Source of the DNA: Paramarasmius palmivorus
Taxonomy: Eukaryota > Basidiomycota > Agaricomycetes > Agaricales > Marasmiaceae
Reading direction: 5' to 3'
Assembly (NCBI GenBank): GCA_037176845.1
Contig: JAYKXP010000025.1
Coordinates: 124,001 to 188,000, forward strand
Length of the DNA stretch: 64,000 nt
Positions 45,880 to 57,539 of the stretch are shown in pieces; the stretch's first letter is position 1; every line of letters starts with the position of its first letter. A program made the translations under genes and the position numbers. The notes beneath the pieces are model-generated. The model saw only the letters and a program-made list of their open reading frames with translations, searched no databases and had not been told where the DNA came from.

Positions 45880-46973
45880 ATGCCTGGTCAAGGTCTCATC
45901 CAGCAATTATCGTTTGATCAACACCAGAACTCTGCTTTCAGCCAGAACACCTCCATGGCTGCCTCTCATATCCGAGAACTCTATAACGTGTATCGGATGG
46001 TACGAGGCGAATGTGATGCATGGTTTGTGGGAAGGCCGGCATGTAAGTAAGTATTGTTCCCTCACCCTGAAACTCACCTGGTTTTATCATTGATATTCCT
46101 CTAATTGTTGACAGCCATCTATACATACAGATATGATAAAGAAATCGCGCTCCTCGACGCGATGATGCGTGGACTTCGGCTCATAGGGAACCTCGACCTG
46201 ACTTTCCATGCTTACGGCCACTTAACGCGAGACGGACGAATCATCGGCCTTGTGTTCGAGCAAATTGAAGGTCGAATGGTAGACTACCGTGATCGCTCCC
46301 TTGTGAGTGTCCAGAACTAGCGTGAGATAGTTATTGACTTGAAAAATAGGTCTATGAAGCTTATCACACGCTAAAACGCCATAACATCACAATAGCACCT
46401 GATGCTTTGGGAGACATCTATCGAGACCTTGTGGTGGTGAACGGCAAACTTAGGTTTTTTCCCGAGTCACTTGTTTCACTCATTCCTCGTGGTCCTCGAA
46501 ATGTGTCCAATAGCGACAACAGTGCCCCGCCAAGTGAAAGTTTGCTAGAAACCGCGTTCAAAAAGCTTTCCTTGTTCCCAGATGGCAATCCTGTTATACC
46601 TCACCAACTGGACCACCATGAACCCCTCTATCTTGCTCAGATACCCAGTCCTAGCGCACTGCTCAGGATGCAGGGCCTGTTACCTCCCTACCTGGATACT
46701 ATGTTCCGACCGCCAGAGGAATTACTAATCCACAGACCGACTCTTTATCCCAGGGATCGTCCGCGGAAGGGACTGCGCGCACTAAAAGGGCGAAACGACC
46801 ATTCTTCATTTCAGAAAGCCACTCCACTTCTCACATCTGACCGTCATCAACGACAGGCTCGTCACGGTAGGATGCAGGGAACGCAGAGCACGTCGCGGAG
46901 GACGTCTCGGAGGCTTTTACTTGCAAATGACGAGTACGATGACGATTCGGCTAGATTTCACGAGGTTGCATGA
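45880..46973 (+). CDS. Degenerate protein-kinase-like protein (324 residues)
   Basis: Exons 45880-46042, 46115-46302, 46350-46973, all phases agree (introns 72 and 47 nt). The middle resembles the late N-lobe and catalytic-loop part of fungal kinase-like proteins: FHAYGHLTRDGRIIGLVFEQ, then RSLVYEAYHTLKRHNITI, then DIYRDLVVVNGKLRFF, where a normal kinase would have H-x-D-x(4)-N and DFG-like residues. The His-Asp and DFG motifs are not present and the N-terminal lobe is short, so activity is not expected. A basic tail follows (RQARHGRMQGTQSTSRRTSRR). The kinase relation rests on pattern and is an inference; a fragment or pseudokinase are both possible. Confidence 0.6.
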
Positions 46974-47176
46974 ACGGAGCTTTCTCGCCTCTAGTCTCAG
47001 TGCATCCATTCTATTTTACGATTGTATATCTATGTATCAATTGTCGCGTTACAGTCGATAAGCACATGTCTTTTGTAAAGAAAAAAACTAAACAAGTGAT
47101 AGCATAAGCAAAAGCAAAAGCGTCCGAAAGATAACCACATATCAAGCGACGTAAGTATAGTATTAATCCTTCCAAT

Positions 47177-49223
47177 TTACTTCCCAGCCCAGAACTTCAA
47201 CAACTTGCCCTTGAAAGTCGTAGGATGCTCCTCAATGTTCTGCTCAGGTGGAGGAGGTAGCTTACTACCATCGGGAGCGACATTCATTACAGCGTTCTGC
47301 TGTTTTCCAAGGTAAAAGTTGGTCTGCAGGAACGCCGCAATGAGGGGAACGAAGGAAAGGGACACCGCGGGTACGATGAGGTACCATAATGTCTTTCTAT
47401 ACGCGAGAATAGCACCCTGCCTGATAGGGTCCTCGAAAGCGTAGTCACGGATCTTCCTGATGGTACCGAAGAACGTCTTGACTTGTGCGTCGGTGACGGA
47501 AGATGGGAGCTCCTGGCGGAGAAGCTTGGGCATCTTTTCTGCCCAGATGACGGCCGCGAGAGCAGAGCCAATGGCCGAGCCAATCTTGGACCAGAGGGAA
47601 AGAAGGGAGATTGTCAAAGCGAGGTCCTGGTGAGGAACGGACGCCTGCGAGGCAACGCGAGAGCTGACGACGCTGAAAGAGCCGCCAACTCCGATGAGGA
47701 CCTGCGACATGGCCAAAGCGGCGGTGCTCTGTGTGGCTCTCTGGCCGGTGAGCAAGATGCCGATGCCAATGATCTTGATGGAAAGGCCAATGATTTGGAG
47801 AAGTTTGTACCTGTGTGTCCAACGTAGTATCAAACCGGCAGTGACACCAAAAATGCAGAGACACAGTGTCATAGTGTTGTTGAAATATGTCCAGTTTGCC
47901 ACAGACCAGTCGGTGATAACGTATGTGTACGAGGACAGATATAGAGATCGCAGCATGCCGGCGACTGGTCAAAGATATCAGCATTTGCATCAGAACGAAG
48001 GATTCGACATACTGAAATAGAACGAGTCGATGACCACAGCACATATGAACGTCTTGTTCGTTAGGAGGCGCCTAGGTGATGTTGGATACTTGGCAACAAA
48101 TCTCTCGTAGAGAACATATACAATCAAGATTACGCCTCCGACTGTCATCATCGCAATCATGGAAGGGTTCTTCCAGCCACCCTTCGCGTAAGTCTTAAGA
48201 GAGAAGGGCAAAAGGAGCAGGGCCCATCCGAAGCCTAGCAGAATCAGCCCAAATGCATCGATTTCGGAAAGAGCTTGCTTGAGACGCTGGGACCACGTTG
48301 GTTGCACTAGCAGTGCTTCGGCTACAACAACTCCATGAGGCCCTTCCTCGCCCTTCTCCTCCGCCAGCTCACGGGCTTCACGTCGAGCAGCATTACTAGA
48401 AGCCATGTTGACAATACCCAACTTGTTGGCTTTGCGATCGAGGTAAATGAGGACAATGATGGCAGGCCCAAGTGCAGCAGGCATGATGATAGCGAACCTG
48501 TGCAAGAAGTTTAGTGACAACGAGGAGGCACGAAGATCACTGCACGTACATTCCATAACCCCATCTCCATTGATCTCCATCACTGAGCGCCTGTACAATC
48601 TGCCCAGCAAACCAAGTGTTGATAACGAAAGGCATGGAAAGCATGGAGCTAACAAATCCACGCCATTCGAGGGTAGTCAAGTCTGCAACGATGATATCGT
48701 TCAGGAGGTCAAGACCTGCACTCCCGATAGCAACGAAGACTTCTCCGACAATGTAGGCAGAAAGGGTATGGCACGTTGCGACAATGACATATCCCAACAC
48801 GTAGAGAACGAGGACGAGGATGTAAGTGTACGGACGGGAGGTGATGTCGGAGATTTTGGCAACGAAAGGCTTGCAGACAGCGGAAATGATGTTGGTAGCG
48901 ATGCTGAGGGAAGCAAGTCCACTACTGTGCTCCTTAAAGTCGGAAGTAACGAATGGTGCATAGTTCGATGTTGTTGAAGAGTCGAGAGAGTATGCCCAGG
49001 CGCATACCAAGACGGAGATGGCGATTGCCCAAAAGGTCGTCCTGCCTCCAGAGGTCTTCGCGACTCGATATACGGCTTCCATACGCGTGACACCCTGAGA
49101 CTGGTAGTAACTGCCATCGGATGTGCTAGTCCCAGGCCGGACAGGCGATTTCTCCAGGCTTCGAGTTGAGCCATTGCTGGCTTCCTCAGCCTTGCTGGTG
49201 TATGGAAGATTAAGTTGCGACAT
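47177..49223 (-). CDS. Siderophore-iron transporter of the major facilitator superfamily (SIT family)
   Basis: Imports Fe(III)-siderophore complexes by proton symport at the plasma membrane or vesicles. Exons 49223-48550, 48497-48013, 47964-47177 give 648 residues with matching phases. A soluble Ser-rich N-terminus precedes about 14 membrane helices. Family landmarks are YSLDSSTTSNYAPFVTSDF after helix 1, CKPFVAKISDITSRPYTYI, SAGLDLLNDIIVADLTTLEWRG, and SVPHQDLALTISLLSLWSKIGSAIGSALAA, then an extracellular loop with AFEDPIRQGAILAYRKTLW. Start MSQLNLPYTSKAEE is the first ATG. GATA-type motifs lie upstream, fitting iron control. The substrate cannot be told from sequence. Confidence 0.95.
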
Positions 49224-49426
49224 CTTTGGACGTTCAGCGATAACCCACTCTGAAACAGAATCAGGAGAATGAAGAAAGGAAAAGGACTACCACTTACGAA
49301 GTGACGGTACCGAAGAAAGGACGCAAGGTCACCATCGGGATGATTGAGGCCATATATATTCGGAAATTTGAGAAGGGCGCCCTGAAAGGCGTCCGGTTGA
49401 AAAATAATCAAGGTTCTTGACGTCGC

Positions 49427-49435
49427 TTATCAGAT
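49427..49435 (-). promoter_or_regulatory. ATCWGATAA-type GATA site upstream of the siderophore transporter
   Basis: TTATCAGAT on the plus strand reads ATCTGATAA on the transporter's strand, about 205-212 bp upstream of its ATG. ATCWGATAA is the published site type of iron-sensing GATA repressors such as SreA, Urbs1 and Sfu1. Binding here is an inference. Confidence 0.55.
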
Positions 49436-49655
49436 TAGACAAATGATTCTCTGGAATCTGCCCAGACCGCTGGATCTTTTACTGCTTCGCTGCTCATTTT
49501 CACTGCTGAGAATGTCGTTCAGGCTCTCTCATAGTCTCAAAGATCTGCCGTGGCGAAACATCCATCTAAAACACAGAAAAGAGGGATGAAATACTGTTTT
49601 TTTGGGTTTCAGCAATGATGGGGCCGTGCGAAGATGCGGAAGCAACGGTGTCACG

Positions 49656-49678
49656 AGATAAGATTAGTCTTATCTGAT
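49656..49678. promoter_or_regulatory. Inverted GATA sites including a second ATCWGATAA motif
   Basis: AGATAAGA (49656-49663) and TCTTATCT (49668-49675) form a perfect inverted repeat with a 4-nt spacer. TTATCTGAT at 49670-49678 reads ATCAGATAA on the transporter strand. A further GATAA lies about 15 nt away at 49694-49698. The cluster is about 435-475 bp upstream of the transporter ATG. Confidence 0.5.
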
Positions 49679-51433
49679 TACAATTATCGTCCGATAACAA
49701 GGACCGAAAAACGGCGATCCACTCTTCTGGGGGATGCCAATGCGCCTCAGCACCACTGTTTTCTACATAGTCCCTTATGTACAAGGACTGCGAAGCGGGA
49801 CAACTCGGAGGGCGTTTCTTAGAGATATTGCCTGGCATCACTGATTATGAAGGGACCCAGAGAAGAATCTAGGCTTGCGTCCAAGAGCGTACCGTGCTTG
49901 AAGCGTTTTAACTGTACGTATTAAAGCAACCGGAGCTCACGGAGCACGAGAGCGCGCCTCACTCAATTAACGTGCCTGAGCAATTGTACCTGATGAACAT
50001 GCTTGGAGCTGAAGCATGCGTTCGCTCGGCTTCTTCTCAATGGCCATGGAGACGAGAAACATGAGATATTCATAGTGTAGGGTGTGATGAACCGAATACG
50101 CCTGCAGTCAGAGCATAAAAGGTCGCGTCTTTTGAGCCTTCAACTGTCATCTCCACCATTGTTCAAGCTTCAATGGCGGAGATGACAGGAGACACGGCAG
50201 ATATGACATGGGTTGACACTTGACACTAGGTATCGGATGGAAAACAGCAGAAAGTAACGTGCACATTGGGAGTAGAGACTTGTGACTCCTTGGTGGAAGA
50301 TATGTATGGTAGCTGCCGTTATACTCCTGGTCTTCTGCCCGATACATATGGACTTCCATGCTAGGAGGGCACTAGGAAATTGACACGACCATCAGCACAT
50401 GAACAATTAGACGGTGGCGGATATACGTACACAATCTCAAGCTAACCACCGCGACATCAGTTGGTCGGAATACTGCTCCGTCGGTAGCTCGCGACATCAA
50501 CCACACCAAAGAGTGACAGAGTCGAGTTGAATAGAGGTGCACATGCATCTTGTCGAGATATGACAGCAAGTAATGTTACATCTACCCCAAGGTCACCTAA
50601 AAAATAGCTTGAAGTTTGTCAGCGAGACGAAAAAAGATCTGAGGCATCACTTACATACCACTTGTAGCTTCTGAGCACTATCAAGACCCTAGTCACTATC
50701 GCACGATGCGCATACTCCGAACCCATCGGAGAAATTTCAGTACCGGTATTGAGAGTGCTCAGAGAGTAATGAAGGGTTCGGAACTTTCATCTGCCTTTCG
50801 TCGGTGATAGATGCTACCGACACACTGGATTAGAACTTGAAGCTGTTGACTATATGAAAGAGTCAACATCACAAGTACCGCAAGTAACGCTGCATTTACT
50901 ACAAGCCGTAAATCCGCTGCCTGAACTTTATCAGCAAGACGAGAAAGTGCTAAGTGGAGGTTTCGCTTACTGCACATCAGCCATCGTGCCTTTCTATCCG
51001 AGACGCTCGCATACTGGTCATCAGGGTGCCCTGTAGAAGAAGGAAGTATATCAGGCCTTGCAGGAGCTTGCCATACTCAGGTGGGTCCTGGTACTCAACC
51101 AGACTGAGTACTTTTAACCTGTATCAAAGACAAATCGAAGTCTCACCACGGCAAGTATTACAAGCTAGCCTTGACTTTTCAATGGCCCAAACCTCAAAAC
51201 GCGTTCGGTATCCTTGAAGCATATTCCTGGATAAGAACGGCAGTCTTGAGCTTGAAGAGTGGTCAAGGGAGAAGAAGCGGGAAAAGATCGGATTCTGACC
51301 GGCAATTGGTTCAGTTGGTCCTATTTGGCATCGACCTCCGCCGACCCTGTTTGACAGCACAGTGACACGAGGCAGGTGATTTTTGTGAAAAGTCCCTCTT
51401 TCCGTCTTGTTCTCGTCCTTTCTCTCACCAGCC
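49679..51433. other. Divergent intergenic stretch between siderophore transporter and CHO2
   Basis: No gene recognised. Short frames (for example 50147-50359 minus and 51171-51365 plus) show no domain. Promoter functions for CHO2 are expected in the last few hundred bases. Confidence 0.4.
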
Positions 51434-54400
51434 ATGGCGGGCTCTTCAAATGGTCTGCGTAAACGACGCCCAGGTTCACCAAATTCCGGTGTAACAGAAC
51501 CAGCAAAACATGAAGACAAGCCCCCCGCACGCGAGGAAATATGGGGAAAAACTCCAAGTGGAGAAGGTGCGTGCGATTGATTCAATTTTCTTGTATATTT
51601 TTGAACTCATGTTTGATCGAATGACATAGTATTCAGAGTTCCAGTTACTCATGATGTCCTTACGCTCTTCAATCCGGCGTATCCAAAGAGCCATCTCGAT
51701 CTCTTGAACTTGGGCTTGCTTGGTTTACAGATTGTTATGTTCTTCATTTTACCCCGTCGCGCGGCCCAGATGTTTTTCCTGTTCTATTTCGCATTTTGGC
51801 GTGCAGCATACGATGCAGGCCTTGGATGGGTTCTCACCAAACAGAGTAAGAAGAAGTGGATCGTACGCGAAGTCCAGAAGAGAGGATGGTTGGACGAAAA
51901 GAGGCGACCGGCGGTGAGGAATTGGATCCGGGCACAATTGGCCGGGAAAATGGGAAAAGACTACTCTTTTGACGTGCGCAGCCGGGCTCATTGAATGTTA
52001 CTCACCGTTAACATACTTTTGTTCCTCCAGGAACTCCCACTGGAATACAATACATGGCTCCTTTTCCGACAGGCGGTGGACATCATCTTGCTGAAGTATG
52101 ATCCTACTTGCCTCCATATTCCAACGAAGCTGATGACCTTTACAGCGACTTTGTCGCATACTGCATGTTCGCTTTTGCGTGTTTCCGTGTACCCGACGGT
52201 CTTTCAACGTTCATCCACGTAATGAGGTACGCGGTTCATGCGGAGATTTACGCGTAGCCGTTAATGTCTTTGACAGGTGGCTCGGTGGTTTACTTCTCAT
52301 TGGATTCAATCTTTGGGTTAAGACAGAGGCTCACAGTGTGGTCAAGGATTACGGCTGGTATTGGGGTGATTGTTTCTTCCAGCGCGGGAATCTAGTCTTT
52401 GATGGTGTCTTCGAGCTAGCGCCTCATCCAATGTACTCCGTTGGTATGTCGCAAGGTTACCTGATCATTGCGTTCCTGATTGCTTGTCAGGTTACGCTGG
52501 ATACTACGGATTGTCGCTCATAGCAGGTAGCTATGCCGTTCTGTTCGTCAGTTTGGCCGCTCATGCAGCACAGTTTGGATTCCTGGTATTCTTCGAAAAT
52601 CCTCGTAAGTGCTGAGAGTATCAAGTTCAATTATTCTCTCATATTTGTTCTAGACATCGAACGAAATTATATCAAACCCAAAGCTATTGCTAAACGGACA
52701 CCTATCGCCATTCCCGAAGCAGAAAATCAGGGAATCATACATCCCCAGGACCCTGCTGATCTCCCTACTCCGTCCGTTACCGAAGGCGAGACCGCAACCG
52801 AGACGGAAGAAGTGGAAACAGAGACCGAGCTTGAACTTGAAGACGAGGCTGACGGGCTGAATCAGGCAACTCAAGCCAAAAAGCACCGACAGCAGCATCG
52901 ACCCCAGATATCTTCTGCGAGCTCGGTCTCACTGCCAAGCGGCAGTGAGCTTGCTATGCCCCCCAAGAAGAAATACATTTCTCAGCATGATCTCTTGAAC
53001 AAATACTTCAGGCGAGATACCGTCATCCTCAAGAACTTGGATCTCCTCCGGTATGTGGTTTCTAGAACTATGTTGACTGTTCTCTGATGACAATCAACAT
53101 GCGTAGCGCAAACGATGCTATGCTCGTCCTTATCATCTTTTACTCGATGTTTTTCTCCCTTTTGCCGAGGCTACCCGATAGCACACTGTTGGGTATTCAC
53201 TTTGCCCATGCACTCGCGTGGACCCTATTTCATTGCTTCGGGCTCGGACTTCTTCTCCGTGCGCAAAGCCAGAGCCGATTCATCGTCAAGCATTTTATTA
53301 GCAACTATTATTATCCCCAAAACGATGGAGGCAAAGGAGCTGTACTCGAGGCCTTCAATAATTGGAAAGCGATATACAATATGAGCTTATGCATGACCAA
53401 TGGTCGGTCGTTGTTAATAACCTTCGGATCATTTGACATTTTGGCTGACTTAAAAGCGCAGTTTCATTTATTGGTGTTGTATGGAGGACATATTCGATAC
53501 CCCGCGAATGGACTGTTGGTCACGAATTGCTGCGGCACACTTTGGGAATCGTAAGCATAATTTTGATTCATTGAATGATGGTACCAGGCTCAGTCTCGAT
53601 CATCCCTTACAGATCCTTATTGGACTCCATATCTGGGCGTCATGGGAATCCTACGAGGTTTTGGGGGTATTCGGTGCGGTTTTCAAAGTCCCGGATGTTT
53701 TTTGCGAATCAATTAACGGGTTCTCCGCCGAATAGGATGGTTCTTTGGTGATTTCTTCATGGAGGAGTTCCCAGCTCACTTAGAGTATTCCGGCATTTAC
53801 AGGTAAGGTTTTCTATTGTTTAGGTGCCCGCGATGCTGGGAACAATTCGACTCACTGAATTGGGACCAAGATATCTCAACAATCCTGAGATGATGGGTGG
53901 AGCCGCTTGGTTCGGACTGAGCTTGATAGGTGGTAGCAAGCTGGTTCTCGCACTTGCGGTTCTAAGGCACCTTGCGCACTGGTGGTTCTTGAGTAGTGTC
54001 GAGAAGTAAGCGGAGATCATCATGCTATGATGGTATCTTGGATGCTGATCTAATGATTCGCAGTCCCCACATGCGAAAGCTCTATGGCGACTCCTTACGC
54101 AAGGAGGCTGGGTTCGTTAAAGTCATCAAGAGCGTTGCAAGCAAGAATGCAAGAATCCTCGAATCTCGGGCTGGGCGACATGCTCCGGAAATCAAGCGTG
54201 TTGCTAAGGAAGTCAAGGGCACTTTTGATAAGGTATTGGAGGAGACAGCCGATGTCGTTGAGGAGTTCCTCGCAAAGTGTAAGTGTCGCTCTCGGATTCG
54301 GTCTGCAGGAATGATATTCTAAGTTATACGATAGCTCGTCCAAAGATATCCGAAGTGGTCCAAGACACTAAAGTGCTATTACAACAATCCAGAGAGAAGC

Positions 54401-55382
54401 TAGTTATCACGTGGGTCTTTAACAGCTCCTTCAGTTTTGATTCTCAATGGGACTACGAATGCTAGGCGTGTCGCGAATGACCTGTCGTCTTATGATACAT
54501 CCAAGTACAAGGCTGTCATCCTGCCTAGCTCGGAAGGCACTTTGAGATTCATGGTCGGTGAACCAATCAATGTGAGGTGGCAGGCGCCACATATGCACTC
54601 GCGCAAGGACTGGATCGGTATCTATAGGGTAAGCATCATCTGCGTTTGGGATTTCAAAGATTGGCATGAACGGGTTGCAGGTTGGTGCGAACAAATCCAC
54701 CCTAGTCACGAAAACGTCGTCTATGGGGATGTGGGTCCCGGTATACGACGAGGAGTGGGACGGTGATGTGCCGCTGGGCCTAGACAGACCTGATGTACCT
54801 GTGAGGGAATCGGAAAGCGGTGTCGTAACCTTCAAAGGTGATACCCTCCCTTGGCAAGTTGGGCGTTACGAGGTGCGCTGCGGCTTGAATGTTTCCACTC
54901 CTTTGGCTTACCGGTGGTTTCTCTAGGTGCGCTATCACCATGATGGGAAGTATAATGTAATGAGCATTGATGGCCCGTTCGAGATATATGGTCCGTGTCT
55001 GCAATTATTTCTCAGAATCTCACAGTTGACACTAATTCCATTTGCAAATTTATCAGTTGACAAGCCGTCTGAACTCACTTTTACCTCAGTCCGACAATGT
55101 CTAATGCGCATAGTACCCCTTTGCCTAGATTCTGACCCTGCCTTGATACCGCTGTCGTGCAAATCGTCCCAGGACGGTGTAGGGTCATCTCTGAAGGGCG
55201 ATTCTGAACCCCCTGATGACCGCGATCCGGACGACTTCAGCTTCTGGTCAGAACGGCAGGCAAAGCGAATATGCACGGTCCTGAAACATGCATTCGATGT
55301 GGAGTATGCGCCGGAAGTGGTAGTGGCTGATGCCAACCTCACAGCGCTAGCTAATAGAATTCTACTATCTAAAAAGATGTAG
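51434..55382 (+). CDS. CHO2: Phosphatidylethanolamine N-methyltransferase CHO2
   Basis: Catalyses the first methylation of phosphatidylethanolamine toward phosphatidylcholine in the ER, using S-adenosylmethionine. Eighteen exons: 51434-51566, 51630-51973, 52031-52095, 52146-52226, 52277-52443, 52491-52604, 52654-53050, 53107-53402, 53462-53550, 53613-53673, 53736-53802, 53871-54005, 54064-54278, 54335-54410, 54466-54628, 54681-54872, 54927-54990, 55057-55382; all phases match, 994 residues. Two methyltransferase modules are visible: [33 protein letters not shown] (about 235-270) and [33 protein letters not shown] (about 580-615). The start region ([16 protein letters not shown]) and C-terminal beta-rich domain ([36 protein letters not shown]) fit the family. 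The acidic insert [16 protein letters not shown] lies between the modules. Confidence 0.96.
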
Positions 55383-57539
55383 TGGCCTTATTTGATTCTA
55401 CGTCTTAATACATGAATTTCATATGATTGCTTCATGGTACTTCTGAATAGTGGCGCGTGTGCTATGTATGAACACTTAATACCACGGCTCAGCGCTCATC
55501 AGAAGTGTCATGAGGAAACAGCGAGCGCCTGGATTCGGATGGTAACAGGAACGTCGATTTCAACCTGCCGGAAGAGTTGTCAGGGAACGGTCGAGGTTCG
55601 AAACATCACGAAGAAACATGTGCTCTCGGTCTCGGTCTCCGTCGGTAGCTACCAAATACTACGAGAAGCACTAAAGTGTTATTCACTGGTGAGGATGTAG
55701 TGCGCTCACTTTGTGTGCTACCTTCACTACATCTCTACATGTGAGGCTGTATCGGATATCCCTTTTCAGTGAGCCACCACTCGTCAACGCATCCCTGAAA
55801 TTGGGTGCCGAGACAAGCCCCCAGTTTGATATTTCTGCATCCGTTCCTTGGATCCGAGGGGATCGAGCTCCGTCTCCAGCGAGAAACACATCCTCTACAA
55901 CATCCTCTATCCTGTTTTTTTTTGACTGATAGTTGAGACAATGAGGTGGCCTGATCATCCAGTCACTCACCCGTGTAGATGCGATTGATAGAATGACCCT
56001 GTTGTAACGATAAGACTCCGAGGCTCAAGGAGAACGGAAAGCGCTGGTTTGGGATCAATGGTGCGCCCTTCGCTTTGCTGAAGATCTACTCCATCGTGAC
56101 GATCCTCTGATCTGTACCTGTAGTAGTGAAAGACCGCGTGTGACCCTAGAGATAACGTCGCAACTATGGGATGGTAAGCAGGCCCATCCTCGTGGGGCTA
56201 AAATGAGTAAGCTTTCATGTATAGTAACAAGCATGTCAGACGAACCATGATCCCTTGACCGGGAAGGTACTATTCGGAGTGAGCGAGAGTGGCGATGTCA
56301 GAGTCTGGAACACACCTCGTTCAGAATGACATGATTTGGTCCTTCGTGCGGGGATCCTCTAAATATTCCTGCTGCCCTCAGACGAGAGATGATATCAGGA
56401 CTTGTGGTCGCCTCTTTGTAAGCCCAAACCCATGTTTCATTATCTGCACTCACTATTTGTCAACGAATGGAGGGAACGCTGCCGGTATCAAAACGTTCTT
56501 GGTAGTTAACTGGCCGCCTGCAGAGTACAAGGCGTGTCAGTTAGCTTCATGCGTGGCACAGTATCACACACCAATTAGCTGTAACCTTTAGAGAAATATC
56601 AGGTTCTCTGTAATTGCCTGGAAGACGAATCACGATCTACGTCTTCGTACCTTCTATTTTTCATTGCCTTCCACCTGTGCTGTGGCGAATCGCAAATCTA
56701 ACGAGATTCTACAAGTAAGATCCCAATAATAGTAGAGTGTAGCCCTCGTGTTCACCTTACGCATGAGATATTTCTCTTCCTCCTCCTGCAGGTTTTTCAG
56801 TATGAAAATCATAGTAATACTACTTTTACTCACGGTCAGAAAATCCGGGGCATAGAAAACTTCTCCTGAAGTTCCGATGGTATCGAGTTTTTTGATCTGC
56901 ACCATGAAATCAGTTTCGCGCGTGTGTAAGGAGGAGGGCCATATACAAGATGCTCAGACATGGCGCGATGTTGAGAGTTTTCAGTTAGCCTAAGAGCCCG
57001 AGAGTGGCTGTGTTAATCAAGCTCGGAAATATCCGAGTCACGATATTTGCCGGGACCTCAGGCTCTAGAGAGCTCTTCTCTTCTCTGCTCTTCTCTTGAA
57101 CCCTTTGGCATATCTCTCCGATCAACCTTAAGCGTAGACGAGGCGAACCACTTCACTGAGGCTTCAAGCTTCAAGTTTTGGTTACGCACGGACTATTCGA
57201 ACTATCCTTTTGTGAGCATTTCCAAGACATAGCCATCGGTGATATGATGGCGCCTGTATGGTCTCTGAGCCCTGTCAAACGGCCAGTGTCTTTTGTTTTG
57301 TCTTCTCCCGGGCTCTTGGCTGATGGGAAACCTTGTCTTTGGTAACATTTCCTAAGCCATAGTAGGCCCCTCCAACATAACCAGGAACACGTCCTAACAA
57401 CTCGAAGGCACTAGATCTGATTGAATGTCCTCAATGTCACATCACTATCGGTATCTATCCACCATGCCTCTTTTATCGTATAGACCGGGCACATGACTGA
57501 ACTCGAATTCTACCTGCCAGTGTTTATTTCAGAAAGTCT
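55383..57539. other. Gene-poor stretch downstream of CHO2
   Basis: No gene, RNA or mobile element recognised. Open frames are under 100 codons and show no domain. Confidence 0.4.

Noticed and set aside
49566..49841. 91-codon minus-strand frame upstream of the siderophore transporter
   Set aside because: No recognisable domain, and it covers the GATA motif cluster, so it is better read as promoter sequence.
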